A stretch of DNA of 64,000 nt. Origin: Chloroflexota bacterium (GTDB taxonomy: Bacteria > Chloroflexota > Dehalococcoidia > Lucifugimonadales > Lucifugimonadaceae). The notes below the pieces were generated by a model. That model worked only from the letters and a program-made list of their open reading frames with translations, did no database searches and was not told the origin of the DNA. The stretch's first letter is position 1. Each line of letters starts with the position of its first letter. Below, one piece after another: positions 63,752 through 64,000 of this stretch. Where the stretch lies: positions 87,799 through 151,798 of the forward strand of contig PCAM01000005.1 of assembly GCA_002730555.1 (NCBI GenBank). Reading direction: 5' to 3'. Made by a program: the position numbers and the translations under genes.

Positions 63752-64000
63752 CACCAGAGGCGGGTAGTGCGCAAGCCCGTCTGCCATCGATCAAGTTAAA
63801 GAAACGGCGCTCACGCCTATATTCCTGTCCAGAAATTCAGAGCGCCCGGGCGGTGGGGCAAGTGTTCAGTGCAACGGGGCTCTTCTGAATAGTCCTTCGG
63901 CGGGAGGACTCCCTCATCCTGCACCCGTTCGGAACGGTTCAGGGCAGGCTCTTCTCCCGACCGGAGGAAAGGATTGATCGATGTCCTCAACCCTAGAACA

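Larger units (their letters stand above)
63474..64000. other. Gene-free right end rich in short palindromes
   Basis: No gene is seen. Besides the repeats listed separately, an AGTCCT / AGGACT hairpin lies at 63891-63910, followed by further TCATCCTG and TTCAGGGCAG words related to the palindromic family. Confidence 0.5.

Overview
The window is GC-rich bacterial chromosome, densely coded on both strands, with many TTG/GTG starts preceded by AGGAG-type ribosome sites. Gene content suggests a heterotrophic member of the Chloroflexota, plausibly of the SAR202/Dehalococcoidia type: stand-alone enolase-superfamily, amidohydrolase, phosphotriesterase-like, Ldh-type, HpaI-aldolase, aminotransferase and molybdenum-hydroxylase genes, tandem paralogues, and a CIRCE-controlled groES-groEL operon. 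No rRNA or other phylogenetic marker except GroEL is present, so this placement is inference.

Layout. 1-4.8 kb: peptidase S51 start, Tag glycosylase, a HEYAH-type lipoprotein metalloprotease, and a 2-oxoacid dehydrogenase E2 next to an AcoX-like NAD-kinase-fold gene. A 410 bp gap with DnaA-box-like words follows. 5.2-15 kb: SDR, phosphoesterase, gamma-glutamyltransferase, class III aminotransferase, two paralogous MFS carriers and an Ldh-type dehydrogenase. 15-24 kb: a tRNA-Lys-like relic, a cytidylyltransferase/CDP-alcohol phosphotransferase fusion, an operon of an HpaI aldolase with three tandem CPPED1-like phosphoesterases, a double universal stress protein and a phosphotriesterase-family hydrolase. 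24-32 kb: an orphan ParB-like protein divergent from a DUF5343 protein, a histidine phosphatase, a site-2 protease with CBS domains, and a YhaO/YhaN (SbcD/SbcC-like) pair. 32-34.4 kb: groES-groEL with promoter, CIRCE and terminator.

34.4-45 kb is the most eroded part. It holds a methyltransferase fragment interrupted by UGA at a catalytic cysteine position, a stand-alone molybdenum hydroxylase large subunit, broken small secreted proteins, TPR genes, palindromic repeats, an aldo/keto reductase, glycerol kinase and a secernin/C69 pseudogene. 44.5-47.7 kb is a translationally coupled trio: an IMPase-fold pseudoenzyme, an NnrS-like membrane protein and a PIG-L deacetylase. 47.9-53.9 kb carries two VOC proteins and then a sugar-acid cassette: Gfo/Idh/MocA dehydrogenase, COG3618 lactonase-type hydrolase, enolase-superfamily dehydratase, HpaI-type aldolase and an APH-type kinase. 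Together these could run a non-phosphorylative deoxy-sugar or aldonate pathway.

54-64 kb: FAD oxidoreductase, DUF3179 lipoprotein, an alkylation-repair pair (Ogt, and an Ada-sensor/AraC/AlkA fusion) flanking a broken EamA transporter, an amidohydrolase, a broken SDR/methyltransferase stretch, an M20 peptidase and a repeat-rich end. Several intergenic regions share short dispersed repeats, and pseudogenes are frequent for such a window.
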